In this document: positions 38,577-47,508 of the stretch, piece after piece | Layout: each line of letters starts with the position of its first letter | Numbering within the stretch: the first letter of the stretch is position 1 | NCBI GenBank assembly: GCA_025054935.1 | Contig: JANWZD010000017.1 | Location: 1-60,481 of the forward strand | Source: Dehalococcoidia bacterium | GTDB taxonomy: Bacteria; Chloroflexota; Dehalococcoidia; SpSt-223 | DNA: 60,481 nt | Direction of reading: 5' to 3' | The notes under the pieces: model-generated | Told to the model about the DNA's origin: nothing | Seen by the model: only the letters and a program-made list of their open reading frames with translations | Database searches by the model: none | Position numbers and translations under genes: made by a program

Positions 38577-39701
38577 ATGAAGCAGAGTGCGTTGACGGGC
38601 GGCGTGCGGATCCTTGTCAGTACGGCGGCGCTGCTCCTCGTCGCCTGCAGCGGAACGCCTGCTGCGCCGCCGCCGACCCCGGCAGCCGCTCCGGCCTCGC
38701 CGGCTCCCGCAACCGTGTCTCCCCCATTGCCCGCCCCGCCCGCCATCCCGCCGGCGCCGCCCACAGCAGCGGGTCCGGTCTGGGCGACCCGCGCTCCGCT
38801 CCTCGTCCCAAACTCCGAGACCGCCGTCGCGGAGCTGAACGGCAAGATCTACGTCATTGGCGGCTATCCCTCGAGCCGGGTTGTCGCGAACACCGTCCAG
38901 GTCTACGACACGGCGCGGGATGCGTGGGAGTTCAGCACGCCGCTGCCGATGGCGCTCCACCACACGATGGCCGCCGCTGTCAACGGCAAGCTGTACGTCA
39001 TCGGCGGCGAGACCGCCGGCTCTGGGGCGACCTTTGGGCCAATTCCACCCACCGGCGCGGGGTTCGTCGATCGCGTCTTCGAGTTTGACCCGGCGACGGG
39101 GGTGTGGTCGAGCCGAGCCTCGATGCCCACCGCCCGCAGCGCCGGCGCGACGGCCGTCGTCGACGGCAAGATCTACGTTGCCGGCGGCCGTCCGCCGCGG
39201 GGAGCGGACTTTGCCGTCTACGACCCCGTCGCCGATCGGTGGACGACCTTGCCCAACCTGCCCACCCAGCGAAACCACCTTGCCGCCGCCGCAATCGACG
39301 GCAAGATCTACGTTGCCGGCGGCCGCTTCGGCGCCGGCGTCGGCAGCGAGATGACGGCTGTCCTCGAAGTGTTCGACCCGCGGACGAATACGTGGGAGCG
39401 GAAAGCGCCGATGCCCAAGCCGCGCGCCGGCATCAACGGCATCGCCGCGCTCGGCTGCTTCTACGTCTTCGGCGGGGAAGGCAACGATGCCGTTCCCAGC
39501 GGCGTCTTCGCCGAGATGGAGGCCTATGACCCGAAGACCGACCGCTGGACAACTCTGACGCCGCTGCCGACGCCGGTCCATGGGGTCACCGGCGCTGCCT
39601 TCGTCAACGGCTGGATCCACCTGCCCGGCGGCGGCACCGAGCGCGGCGGCAGCAGCGGCTCAACTATCCACCAAGTCTACCGGCCCGAGGTCGCCTGCTG
39701 A
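38577..39701 (+). CDS. Kelch-repeat lipoprotein
   Basis: 374 residues. It has a signal peptide with lipobox LLVAC, a 40-residue Pro/Ala linker, then six or so Kelch blades with the GKIYVIGG/GKIYVAGG motif followed by V..YD...D.W (for example VYDTARDAW, EFDPATGVW, VYDPVADRW, VFDPRTNTW, AYDPKTDRW). It is predicted to be a membrane-anchored beta-propeller for protein or glycan binding outside the cell. GGGAGG lies 6 nt before ATG 38577, while the ATG at 38571 abuts the ribosome binding site. Confidence 0.88.
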   Translation: MKQSALTGGVRILVSTAALLLVACSGTPAAPPPTPAAAPASPAPATVSPPLPAPPAIPPAPPTAAGPVWATRAPLLVPNSETAVAELNGKIYVIGGYPSSRVVANTVQVYDTARDAWEFSTPLPMALHHTMAAAVNGKLYVIGGETAGSGATFGPIPPTGAGFVDRVFEFDPATGVWSSRASMPTARSAGATAVVDGKIYVAGGRPPRGADFAVYDPVADRWTTLPNLPTQRNHLAAAAIDGKIYVAGGRFGAGVGSEMTAVLEVFDPRTNTWERKAPMPKPRAGINGIAALGCFYVFGGEGNDAVPSGVFAEMEAYDPKTDRWTTLTPLPTPVHGVTGAAFVNGWIHLPGGGTERGGSSGSTIHQVYRPEVAC

Positions 39702-39719
39702 GCCGCGTTCGCTGCCGTC

Positions 39720-40550
39720 TCAGTCGAGCGGGACGCCGAAGAACTCGGCATAGGCACGAATGGTGTCGCGCGGGTTGTCCTCGTGCACCGGATGGCCGGC
39801 CCGCTCGATGACAATATGGCGGGCGTTCGGCATCACCCGCGCCATCCGGTCGGCGATCTCGGCGGTCAGCACATCGCTCTCGCTCCCGCGGACGATCAGC
39901 GTCGGACAGGTGATGCGCGTGATGTGCTCCCAGAGGTCGAGCGCGGTAGTGAGGGGCGCGTTCTGCGACTCATTATGACGATACTTGTTCTCGTATGTGC
40001 CGTCAGGCAGCAGGCGGGTGGCATGGCGCGCTTTCTCGCGCAGCCACTCCTCATCCGCAAACTGGAGCGACTGACGCGACCACGCGATGTACTCGTCGAG
40101 CGAGCGGAAACGCTGAGGCGAGCTCCGAATGCGCTCCATCACCCGCGCTGTTGCTTCCGGGGGCGTCTCCGGGCCGATGTCCTCGATGACCAGCCGCTCG
40201 ACCCGCTCCGGATGGTGGCCGGCGTAGACCATCGCCGTTCGGCCGCCCATCGACAGCCCGATCAGGCCGAACGTCTCGAACCCGAGCGCGTCGACCGTCG
40301 CCGCCACGTCGTCGGCGAGCATATCGCGGTTGTAGGGAACGGGCGAGGTGTCGCTGTCGCCGTGGTTGCGGGCATCGAGAGCGACTGCCCGGTACTTCCG
40401 GGCGAGCATCGCCGCCACCCGGTCCCAGGAGTGGGCATTGGAGGTAGTGCCGTGGAGCAGGACTACCGGCGGCGCGGTGGGGTCGCCCCAATCGAGGTAG
40501 TGGAAGCGCATTCCATTGACGGTGATGAATCCATCGCGATAGTCGGCCAT
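39720..40550 (-). CDS. Alpha/beta hydrolase
   Basis: 276 residues. VVLLHGTTSNAHSW gives the oxyanion turn, GLSMGG carries the nucleophile Ser100, and the C-terminal AGHPVHEDNPRD carries the catalytic His; the acid is likely Asp in RGSESDVLT. The pattern is of the epoxide hydrolase/haloperoxidase-like group, substrate unknown. An AAGG ribosome binding site precedes ATG 40550; the longer frame extends into the divergent gene's promoter region. Confidence 0.88.
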   Translation of the reverse strand: MADYRDGFITVNGMRFHYLDWGDPTAPPVVLLHGTTSNAHSWDRVAAMLARKYRAVALDARNHGDSDTSPVPYNRDMLADDVAATVDALGFETFGLIGLSMGGRTAMVYAGHHPERVERLVIEDIGPETPPEATARVMERIRSSPQRFRSLDEYIAWSRQSLQFADEEWLREKARHATRLLPDGTYENKYRHNESQNAPLTTALDLWEHITRITCPTLIVRGSESDVLTAEIADRMARVMPNARHIVIERAGHPVHEDNPRDTIRAYAEFFGVPLD

Positions 40551-40620
40551 CTCGCCTTCTCCCGCTGCCCAGGTGGTGGGGCAGCCAGCGGTCATTCTAC
40601 TCGCACGGTACACTTCAGCG

Positions 40621-41373
40621 ATGGCCCTGATGCGCGCGCTTGCGGCTGCAGCGATTGGGCTCGCCGGCGTCGAGGCGATCACGGCAGTGGTCGAATGGGT
40701 GTGGCCGGCCTCCCTCGGCGGGCGAGTCTACTGGCGCGGCCGGCGCGACCGCCGCGCTGTCGCCCTCACCTTCGACGATGGCCCAACACCCTATACCGAG
40801 CGTGTGCTCGACCTGCTCCGCGCGGCGGGCGCGCCGGCGACCTTCTTTGCCATCGGTCAGCGCGTCGAACGGCTTCCCGCGACAGCCCGGCGGGTCGTCG
40901 CGGAAGGACATGAGATCGGCAACCATACCTACTCGCTCGCTATCCAGCCGCTCCCGTGGCGCTTCTCGCTTCCGACCATCGCCGGCGAGGTGGCGCGGGC
41001 GCAGGAGGCGATCGCTGCCGTAACGGGCGTCCGTCCGCGCTACTTCCGGACGCCTGCCGGCCAGATCGGCCGCAACCTGTGGCGCGAGGTGCGCCGGCAC
41101 AATCTCGCTGTCGTCCACGGGGCGCTGCCGGTCGCCCCGCCACGCTGGAGCGCCCGCCTTCAGCTGCGTCTCCTGGAGCGCCAAATTGCGCCCGGCGCAA
41201 TCCTGATCCTGCACGACGGCCTCGACAGCGACCCGATGTCCGCTGCTCCCGAAGCGACGGTCGCGCTCTTGCCGGCGCTGCTCGCTGCCATCCGCGAGCG
41301 TGGCTTTGACATCGTTCCGCTCGGCGTGCTGCTCGGCCACGACGGCATGGCGGTTGGTCCCCGTCCTCCTTGA
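40621..41373 (+). CDS. Polysaccharide deacetylase (NodB homology domain)
   Basis: 250 residues. An N-terminal hydrophobic helix (about 5-28) anchors or exports the enzyme. The NodB domain shows motif 1 TFDDGPTPY (Asp52, Asp53), motif 2 HEIGNHTYS (His97, His102), motif 3 RPRYFRTPAGQ, and the C-terminal ILILHDG. All metal and catalytic residues are present, so it should de-N-acetylate peptidoglycan or an exported glycan. TACACT lies 6 nt before the ATG with no ribosome binding site, suggesting a leaderless transcript. Confidence 0.92.
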   Translation: MALMRALAAAAIGLAGVEAITAVVEWVWPASLGGRVYWRGRRDRRAVALTFDDGPTPYTERVLDLLRAAGAPATFFAIGQRVERLPATARRVVAEGHEIGNHTYSLAIQPLPWRFSLPTIAGEVARAQEAIAAVTGVRPRYFRTPAGQIGRNLWREVRRHNLAVVHGALPVAPPRWSARLQLRLLERQIAPGAILILHDGLDSDPMSAAPEATVALLPALLAAIRERGFDIVPLGVLLGHDGMAVGPRPP

Positions 41374-41398
41374 CACAGCCGCTCCGGCCATACCCGGC

Positions 41399-41492
41399 GT
41401 CATTGCGCTGCGGCTGCTGCGGCAACCCCGGCGTGGGCTGGGGCCTGCCTCTGGACGGGATTGCCGCGCTCGCTGCGCTCGCTCGCAATGAC
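41399..41492. repeat. Palindromic repeat element, GTCATTGCG ends
   Basis: A 94-bp element bounded by GTCATTGCG and its exact complement CGCAATGAC, with inner parts CGGCAACCCCGG and CGGGATTGCCGCG also roughly inverted. It belongs to the same family as the units at 13.34-13.50 kb and the next element. Confidence 0.75.
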
Positions 41493-41684
41493 GGGTGAGG
41501 GCGGCGGTGGCGCGCTGGCGCGGCGGCGGCCCGCCCGGGACCGGCGTCGTTGCGAGGCGGCCGCTGCGGTAACCCCGGCCGAAGCACGCGCGGGGAAGGT
41601 CGGTCAGAGGGGCGACGAGTGGGATTGCTGCGCTCACTCGCAATGACGGGTGAGGGCGGCAGGGGCGCGATGGCGCGGCGGCGG
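41476..41684. repeat. 54-bp direct repeats spanning the right ends of both palindromic elements
   Basis: Bases 41476-41529 and 41631-41684 are nearly identical, running from CGCTCRCTCGCAATGACGGG through GTGAGGGCGGC to GGCGCGGCGGCGG. They show that the palindromic element plus its right flank was duplicated in tandem. The second copy ends exactly at the stop of the next minus-strand gene. Confidence 0.8.
41546..41647. repeat. Second palindromic repeat element, GTCGTTGCGAG ends
   Basis: A 102-bp element bounded by GTCGTTGCGAG and CTCGCAATGAC (one mismatch in 11), with inner GCGGTAACCCCGG and GGGATTGCTGCG. It follows the first element by about 50 bp. Confidence 0.75.
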
Positions 41685-43412
41685 TTAGGCGACCGAGGGC
41701 GTCGCGTGCGGCCGGCGGCTGGTCGTGATGTCGTCGTGCGGGATCATCTGGAGGCGCGGGTCTTCCTTGCGCAGCGCCCCCGCCTCGCGGTCGACCCAGC
41801 AGTCGACGAGCGCCGGGCCCGGCGCAGCGACGAGCCGCTCGAGCGCCGGGCGCACCGCCCGCGGCGCGGCGACATGAAACGCCTCGATGCCGAACCCCTG
41901 GGCGATCCGGTCATAGCGCGTCTCGCCAAGGTCGGTGTTGACTGTCCGTCCCAACGTTCGGCGCTGGCCGTGGCGCTCTGTCCCCCACGCATTGTCGTTG
42001 ATCACCACGATCCGGATCGGCAGCTTGGCGAGCGCGATGCTGTTCAGTTCGGCGAGGTAGAAGCCGAACGCGCCGTCCCCCGTGAGCAGAAAGACTGGCC
42101 GCGGCGATGTTCCCGTCGTCTCGGCGAGTTCGCGGGCAGCGGCGGCCGCGCCGATTGCGAGCGGCGTGCCGATCCCCATCGAGCCGGAGGGGTAATGGTC
42201 TAGGTAGCTGGGGGCTTGGTAGATGCGAAGGTAGGCGAGCATGAAGTTGAGTGCATCGGCGCCGTCACCAACGACGATCGCGTTGCGGGGAATGAGCGGG
42301 GTCAGGTCGCGGGCGATGCGGTAGGGGTGGAGGGGACCGTCGTCGCCGAGACCGACCTCCGCGATCCGGGCGAGGCGGTTCGCCAGCGCGGCAGTGACAT
42401 AGCCGGGCGCAGCGTCGGAGAGCGGGCGGGCGCCGCCGAGCTTGCGGGCGAGCGCGTCGGCGAGGGCAAGCGCGGCCCGTCCCGCGTCGGCAACGATCGG
42501 CACCTCGATCGGCCGCGCCCGCCGCAGCTCCTCGCCGGCGATGTCTACTTGAATGAAGCGTGCTTCGGGGTGAAAGCGGGGCGGCAGCCCATAACCGAGG
42601 CGGTCCGACAGGCGTGCTCCGAGCACCAGCACGACATCAGCCTCCTTGGCGGCCACCTGCGCCAGCGGCCACGGAAAACCGAGTTCCATGTCTTCCGGAA
42701 CTGCACCCCGACCGAGCGCGTGGCCGAGCACCGGGATGCAGAACTCCCGCGCCAGTCGGCTGAGGCCCTCGCCGGCCCGCACGGCGCCGCTGCCGGCGAC
42801 AATCAGGGGTCGGCGCGCGGCTGCGAGCAGGGCAGCGGCCGCCTCGATCGCCGCCGGCGACGGGTCCGGCGGCGGTGGGGGAACGATCGGCTCATCCTCG
42901 CGGCGTTGTTCCTGCACCTCGGCAGCGAGCAGGTCCTGCGGGATGGCGAGCACCGCCGGCCCAGGACGGCCGCTCCGCGCTACGTGGGCCGCATGATGGA
43001 CATACTCGGCGAGCCGTTCTTGGTCGTAGACGATGCGCGCCCATTTGGTGAACGGACGGACGAAGGCGAGCTCATCGTCCAGCCCGCTGCCGGGATCGTC
43101 GTGGGAGATCGGCGGCCGCGCGAGGATCACGACGACGGGCGAGCAGGCCTGCCGCGCTTCCATGATGCCGGTCAGCGCGTTCGGCAACCCTTGTTTGCTG
43201 ATCAGGACCGCGAAGCCGACCCGCCCGGTAATGCGGGCGTAGCCATCTGCCGCGACGACAGCCGCTGTCTCGTGGCGAGCGCTGACGATCCGCACGCCGT
43301 CGCGGTCGAGTGCGTCGAGGATGCGGGCATGCCCTGCTCCCGCGAGCGAAAAGACCGTCCGCGCGCCCTCGCGCTGGATCGCGCGGCTGACCGCTGCGCC
43401 GCCATTTGCCAT
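41685..43412 (-). CDS. Thiamine-diphosphate enzyme, acetolactate synthase-like
   Basis: 575 residues with the three-domain ThDP decarboxylase layout: the N-terminal Pyr domain with Glu48 in SARHETAAV that activates ThDP, a central domain (LIVAGSGAVRAGEG), and the C-terminal PP domain with the ThDP/Mg motif running from LTGDGAFGF to VVINDNAWG. No FAD-specific signature is certain. Acetolactate synthase, oxalyl-CoA decarboxylase and benzoylformate decarboxylase-like enzymes share this layout, so the reaction is open. GGGAGGTG precedes the ATG. Its last codons abut the 54-bp repeat. Confidence 0.85.
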   Translation of the reverse strand: MANGGAAVSRAIQREGARTVFSLAGAGHARILDALDRDGVRIVSARHETAAVVAADGYARITGRVGFAVLISKQGLPNALTGIMEARQACSPVVVILARPPISHDDPGSGLDDELAFVRPFTKWARIVYDQERLAEYVHHAAHVARSGRPGPAVLAIPQDLLAAEVQEQRREDEPIVPPPPPDPSPAAIEAAAALLAAARRPLIVAGSGAVRAGEGLSRLAREFCIPVLGHALGRGAVPEDMELGFPWPLAQVAAKEADVVLVLGARLSDRLGYGLPPRFHPEARFIQVDIAGEELRRARPIEVPIVADAGRAALALADALARKLGGARPLSDAAPGYVTAALANRLARIAEVGLGDDGPLHPYRIARDLTPLIPRNAIVVGDGADALNFMLAYLRIYQAPSYLDHYPSGSMGIGTPLAIGAAAAARELAETTGTSPRPVFLLTGDGAFGFYLAELNSIALAKLPIRIVVINDNAWGTERHGQRRTLGRTVNTDLGETRYDRIAQGFGIEAFHVAAPRAVRPALERLVAAPGPALVDCWVDREAGALRKEDPRLQMIPHDDITTSRRPHATPSVA

Positions 43413-43484
43413 CCTGCACCTCCCAGCGGCAATACCGCCGCGCTGCTTGGTCGGCTCCGGCTCGGTCCTGAGTGCGCGGCATGC

Positions 43485-44105
43485 TCAGGCGGGCGTCGGG
43501 CGGACGAAGGCGCGCTCGCCGGCGCGTACCGCTTGGGCTAAGGTGTTCTCCGGCGGGGCGAGCGGGCAGACCCAGCGGTCATCGTAGCAGCACGAGGGGT
43601 TGTAGGCGTAGTTGAAATCGAGCACTAAGGCGTCGCCTTCGCTGCCAAGGTCGGCGCCCTTGATCGTGTCGAGCAGGTAGCGGCCGCCGCCGTAGGTTTC
43701 GCTGCCGTTCGTCGCGTCACGGAACGGCAGAAACACGCCGCCGCCGTAGCCGGCAATCCAGTACAGGTCGAGCGTCGCCGGCAGTCCAGCGAGCACGAAC
43801 CGGACACGGCCGAACCGCTCCAGCCGGACGACGCCATCTGCTCCCGCTGGGACTTCGCGCCAGGCCAGCGGCGCCGGCTCAACGGGCGCGACGACGCGGT
43901 AGGCCGGGTCGTAGGGATACCAGCGCAGCCCGGGGAAGCCGACCCGCGCTGCGCCGAGCGGCGATTGCGGGTGCTCGGCGAAGAGGCGGTCGCGGGCGGC
44001 GCGGAAGCGAGCGGCGGCGGTGGGGTCGGGTCCGGCGGCGCGGACCTCAGCATAAAGTGCTGCGACTTGGCGGCGCCAGTCGAGAAGAGCGAGGCGATCC
44101 TCCAT
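43485..44105 (-). CDS. DUF1684 domain protein
   Basis: 206 residues with the DUF1684 signature: FRDATNGSETYGGGRYLLD, then LDFNYAYNPSC followed by CPLAPPENTL. The function of the family is unknown; it is cytoplasmic here. GGAGG 5 nt before ATG 44105 supports that start over the GTG two codons earlier. It is divergent from the XRE regulator. Confidence 0.88.
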   Translation of the reverse strand: MEDRLALLDWRRQVAALYAEVRAAGPDPTAAARFRAARDRLFAEHPQSPLGAARVGFPGLRWYPYDPAYRVVAPVEPAPLAWREVPAGADGVVRLERFGRVRFVLAGLPATLDLYWIAGYGGGVFLPFRDATNGSETYGGGRYLLDTIKGADLGSEGDALVLDFNYAYNPSCCYDDRWVCPLAPPENTLAQAVRAGERAFVRPTPA

Positions 44106-44153
44106 TGTCACCTCCGGCTATACTGGCCGCACTCCCCACGCGACGAGGAGCCG

Positions 44154-44507
44154 ATGCCCGAGGAGACTGCGGTCGCTCAGCTGATCCGCCGTCGGCTGCA
44201 GGCGCTTGGCCTCTCAGTGCGGCAAACCTCCCTGCAGGCCAACCTCAGCCATAATACTCTGCGCGTTATCCTCGCCGGCGCGCGGCCAACAGCGGAGACA
44301 TGCGATGCGCTCGAGCATGTGCTGGGCTTGCCGAAAGCAACGCTCCGCCTCCTTGCGGGGTGGCCGCTCCCCGAAGAGTGCTTCCACTTTTCTGAGGAGT
44401 GGGCGCGCCAGCTCCTCGAGCTTGCGACCCCAGAACTGCGCCAAAAGGTGATCGGGTTCTTGCTGGCGCAGACGCCGCGCTCTTCGCCGCCCGGGGAGAG
44501 CGCGTGA
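44154..44507 (+). CDS. XRE-family helix-turn-helix regulator
   Basis: 117 residues. The HTH lies at about 8-65 (LIRRRLQALGLSVRQTSLQA, NLSHNTLRVILAG, LEHVLGLP). The C-terminal half has a short Trp-containing helix (HFSEEWARQLLELATPE). GAGGAG 3 nt before the ATG sets the start, and TATACT at 44119-44124 is a probable -10. Its stop overlaps the start of the luciferase-like gene (GTGA), so the two are translated together. Confidence 0.85.
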   Translation: MPEETAVAQLIRRRLQALGLSVRQTSLQANLSHNTLRVILAGARPTAETCDALEHVLGLPKATLRLLAGWPLPEECFHFSEEWARQLLELATPELRQKVIGFLLAQTPRSSPPGESA

Positions 44508-45544
44508 AGATCGAGCTTGCTCTTCGGGTCCTCCCGCCCTCTCGCGTCGCGCCGTTGGCGCGCCTCGCCGAGGAGGCCGGCTTCGACGCGGTCAGCGTCA
44601 ACGAGACCGCGCGCGACTCTGTGGTGGCGGTCACGGCCGCGGCAGCAGCGACCCGCCGGATCGAGGTCGCCACCTCGGTGACCCTCGCCTTTCCACGCAG
44701 CCCCACAGTGACGGCGATGGCGGCGTGGGATTTGCAGGAGCTGAGCGGCGGGCGCTTCACGCTCGGGCTTGGCTCCCAAGTGCGCGGTCACCTTATCCGC
44801 CGCTTCGGCGTCGAGTGGCGGCCGCCAGTGCCGCGGATGCGCGACTACGTCGGCGCGCTGCGGGCGCTCTGGCACGCCTTTGCCACCGGCGCCCCGCTCA
44901 ATTACCAGAGCGAGCACTATCGCCTGACCTTGCTCACTCGCGAGTTCAACCCTGGCCCGCAGCCGTTTCCGCCGCCTCGAGTGCACCTTGCCGCCGTCAA
45001 CCCGGCGATGTGCCGGCTTGCCGGCGAGATTGCCGACGGGCTGCGGACCCACCCGCTGATGACACCCCGCTACCTCGAGACAGTCGTTCTGCCGGCCGTC
45101 CGCGCGGGACGGGAGCGCGGCGGCCGCGCCGGCCAGCCGTTCGACCTCGTCGCCGCCTCGTTTCAAGCGCTCGGCGACAGCGACGAGGCGGTCGCGCGCG
45201 CCCGCGAGGAAGCGCGGCGAATGATTGCCTTCTATGCCTCGACGCCGGCCTATCGGCCGGTGCTCTCGACACACGGGCTGGACGACCTCGGCGAGAAGCT
45301 GGCGCGGATGGCCGCCGCGGGCCAATGGGATCACCTCGCTGCCGAGGTCGCTGACGATGTGCTCGACACCTTCACCCTAAGCGGGCGCTTGGACGACCTG
45401 CCGCGGCTGGTGGCCGAACGCTATCAGGGGCTCGTCACGCGCTTCGCGCTCTTCTCGCCGCCGCGCGAGCTGCTCGCTGACCGCGACCGGCTCGCGGCGC
45501 TCGTCCGGGCTCTCCGCGATTGCGCCATTCCCGCTGCGTTCTGA
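44504..45544 (+). CDS. Luciferase-like (LLM class) flavin/F420-dependent oxidoreductase
   Basis: 346 residues of the bacterial-luciferase TIM barrel: LARLAEEAGFDAVSV, VATSVTLAFPRSP, LQELSGGRFTLGLGSQVRGH and RMRDYV. The GSQVRGH segment fits F420-dependent members rather than true luciferases. Substrate unknown. The GTG at 44504 overlaps the stop of the XRE regulator gene, implying that the regulator controls this enzyme. Confidence 0.85.
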   Translation: MKIELALRVLPPSRVAPLARLAEEAGFDAVSVNETARDSVVAVTAAAAATRRIEVATSVTLAFPRSPTVTAMAAWDLQELSGGRFTLGLGSQVRGHLIRRFGVEWRPPVPRMRDYVGALRALWHAFATGAPLNYQSEHYRLTLLTREFNPGPQPFPPPRVHLAAVNPAMCRLAGEIADGLRTHPLMTPRYLETVVLPAVRAGRERGGRAGQPFDLVAASFQALGDSDEAVARAREEARRMIAFYASTPAYRPVLSTHGLDDLGEKLARMAAAGQWDHLAAEVADDVLDTFTLSGRLDDLPRLVAERYQGLVTRFALFSPPRELLADRDRLAALVRALRDCAIPAAF

Positions 45545-45646
45545 CCTCGACGCGCCTGCGCGCCGGGCCCGCCTCCCGCGGCGCCCGTTCCGTGACCGTC
45601 CGCGTCACCGCTACAATGGAGGCGGCAGCAACGCGAAGGGACGACA

Positions 45647-46066
45647 ATGGATCAGCCAAGCCCGAAAAACGTCGAAAAGATGTGGAACTACGCCCGCGCC
45701 TACGCCGCGAAGTCGGGAACAGTCTTTCATCCTGACCCGACGGTCACCGAGGCGGTCATTCTCGGTTTGGCCGCGAACATCGATCAGGTGGGGCGGCCGC
45801 TCTGTCCCTGCAACTTCTACCCCGACAAAGCAGCAGAAGCGAAGCGCCGCGAATGGATCTGCGCCTGCGACGAGATGCAGAAGTGGAAATACTGCCACTG
45901 CCTGCTCTTCGTCCGCGAGGATGGGCTGCCGATCACCGAGTATCTGCCGGAAGGACACGAAGGCCGGGCGATTTATGGGCTGGTGACTGACCCGACGCCG
46001 GACAAAGGGCGCGCGCTCGGCCGTGTCCTCGAACGCCGCGGGGAGGAGGGCCGCGCCTCAGGGTGA
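45647..46066 (+). CDS. Ferredoxin:thioredoxin reductase catalytic subunit (FTR-beta family)
   Basis: 139 residues. The cysteine pattern is CPC (53-55), 16 residues, CAC (72-74), 8 residues, CHC (83-85), matching FTR-beta's CPC-x16-CPC-x8-CHC with Pro replaced by Ala in the middle motif. It would hold a [4Fe-4S] cluster next to a redox-active disulfide and reduce thioredoxin with ferredoxin electrons. No FTR-alpha (variable) subunit or ferredoxin is nearby. An AAGGGA ribosome binding site lies 5 nt before the ATG. Its end overlaps the convergent CorC-type gene by 9 bp. Confidence 0.92.
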   Translation: MDQPSPKNVEKMWNYARAYAAKSGTVFHPDPTVTEAVILGLAANIDQVGRPLCPCNFYPDKAAEAKRREWICACDEMQKWKYCHCLLFVREDGLPITEYLPEGHEGRAIYGLVTDPTPDKGRALGRVLERRGEEGRASG

Positions 46067-47410
46067 GGGCTGCCCGGCCGTCTTGGACGCCGCGTCGCCT
46101 TCCAGCCGCGTCAGACGGAGCCGGCTGATCCGCATGCCCTCGACCGCCACCACCTCGAAGCGATAGCCGTCAACGTCGATGCGGTCGCCAACGCGCGGGG
46201 CGCGTCCGAGCGCGCCGAAGACATAGCCGCCGATGGTGTCATATTCCGAGTCGTCGAGCGTCAGGCCGAAGCGCTCATTGACATCCTGAATGTCGGTGTG
46301 GCCGTCGATCAGCGCGCCGTTCTCGGTCGCGATGATCTCCTCTTCCGTTTCGTCGACGTCGGACTCGTCGCGGATCTCGCCAAAAATCTCCTCGATGATA
46401 TCTTCCATCGTGACGAGCCCAGCGGTGCCCCCGAACTCGTCGAGCAAGATCGCGAGGTGGAGCTTCTGCTCGCGCATCCGCTTGAGCAGCTCATCGATCG
46501 AGATCGTCTCCGGCACCAGCAGCACCGGCCGCATGACCTGCTGAATATCGAAGGAAGGAGCGGAGCCGTTGCTCACCTCCGGAAGAGCGCGGAGGAGATC
46601 CTTCAGCAGCACCATGCCGATGATGTTGTCGATCGTGCCGTGGTAGACCGGGACGCGGCTGACATTCTGCTCGCGGGCGACGGCGAGCAGCTGCGGCAGG
46701 GTTGCCGTGTCGGGAACGGCGATGATCTCGGTGCGCGGGGTCATAATGCGGTGGGCTGGGCGTTCGCTGAAGTCGAAGACGCGGCCGAGCAGCTGCGCTT
46801 CTTCTTCATCGAGCACCCCGGCCCGCTTGCTCGACTCGATGAGAATTTCGAGCTCTTCGACACTATGCACGAGCTCATGCCCGCTCGCCGGGCGAAGTCC
46901 GAGGCGTCGGACGACCCAGTTGCCGGCGCCGTTCAGTACCGCGATCGCGGGCCGGAAGACGAGATAGAAGAGCTCGAGGGGGCGCGCGATCGTCAGGGCG
47001 ACCTGCTCGCTCCGCTGCAGGGCGAGGGTCTTCGGCGCAAGTTCGCCAAGGATGATGTGGAGCGCGGTGATCGTCGCGAAGGCGACCGCGACGGCAAGCG
47101 CGTGAGCGCTGACCACGGGAAGAATGCCGGGCAGAAAAGCAAAGAGCGGCTCGAGCAGATGGGCGACTGCAGCCTCGCCGATCCAGCCAAGGGCGATGCT
47201 TGCCATCGTGATGCCAAGTTGGGTCGCGGCGATAGCGCCATCAAGGCGGTGGAGTGTCCGCTGCACCACCTTGGCTGACCCCACTCCTTCCGCGACCAGC
47301 TGTTCGATCCGAGAGCGACGCACCGAGACAAGGGCGAACTCTGAGGCGACAAAGAAGCCATTGGCGAAGACGAGCGCGGCGACGGCAAGCAGTTGTAAAA
47401 CGGTTTCCAA
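46058..47410 (-). CDS. CNNM/HlyC-CorC family membrane protein (DUF21-CBS-CorC)
   Basis: 450 residues. An N-terminal DUF21/CNNM membrane domain (about 1-190; FFVASEFALVSVRRSRIEQL, ITMASIALGW, ILGELAPKTLAL) is followed by a CBS pair (about 205-335; IMTPRTEIIAVP, VSRVPVYHGTIDNIIGMV, FGGTAGLVTMEDIIEEIFGEI in part) and a C-terminal CorC/HlyC transporter-associated domain (about 360-440). The family exports or senses Mg2+. The start codon at 47410 is TTG, without a strong ribosome binding site. Confidence 0.92.
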   Translation of the reverse strand: METVLQLLAVAALVFANGFFVASEFALVSVRRSRIEQLVAEGVGSAKVVQRTLHRLDGAIAATQLGITMASIALGWIGEAAVAHLLEPLFAFLPGILPVVSAHALAVAVAFATITALHIILGELAPKTLALQRSEQVALTIARPLELFYLVFRPAIAVLNGAGNWVVRRLGLRPASGHELVHSVEELEILIESSKRAGVLDEEEAQLLGRVFDFSERPAHRIMTPRTEIIAVPDTATLPQLLAVAREQNVSRVPVYHGTIDNIIGMVLLKDLLRALPEVSNGSAPSFDIQQVMRPVLLVPETISIDELLKRMREQKLHLAILLDEFGGTAGLVTMEDIIEEIFGEIRDESDVDETEEEIIATENGALIDGHTDIQDVNERFGLTLDDSEYDTIGGYVFGALGRAPRVGDRIDVDGYRFEVVAVEGMRISRLRLTRLEGDAASKTAGQPSP

Positions 47411-47508
47411 CTGTCTACTCGTTCTCGATCACTGACGGCTCTTCATCTTATCATTCTTGGCCTTCGTAAAGCCCGGAAAAGGCGGCCCCTTCGCGGAGAA
47501 GCAGGGGC

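Noticed and set aside
38427-39620. Long open frame opposite the Kelch gene, joined to the enoyl-CoA hydratase
   Set aside because: Gly/Asp/Arg-biased antisense of the Kelch repeats; the hydratase begins at 38426 with its own ribosome binding site.
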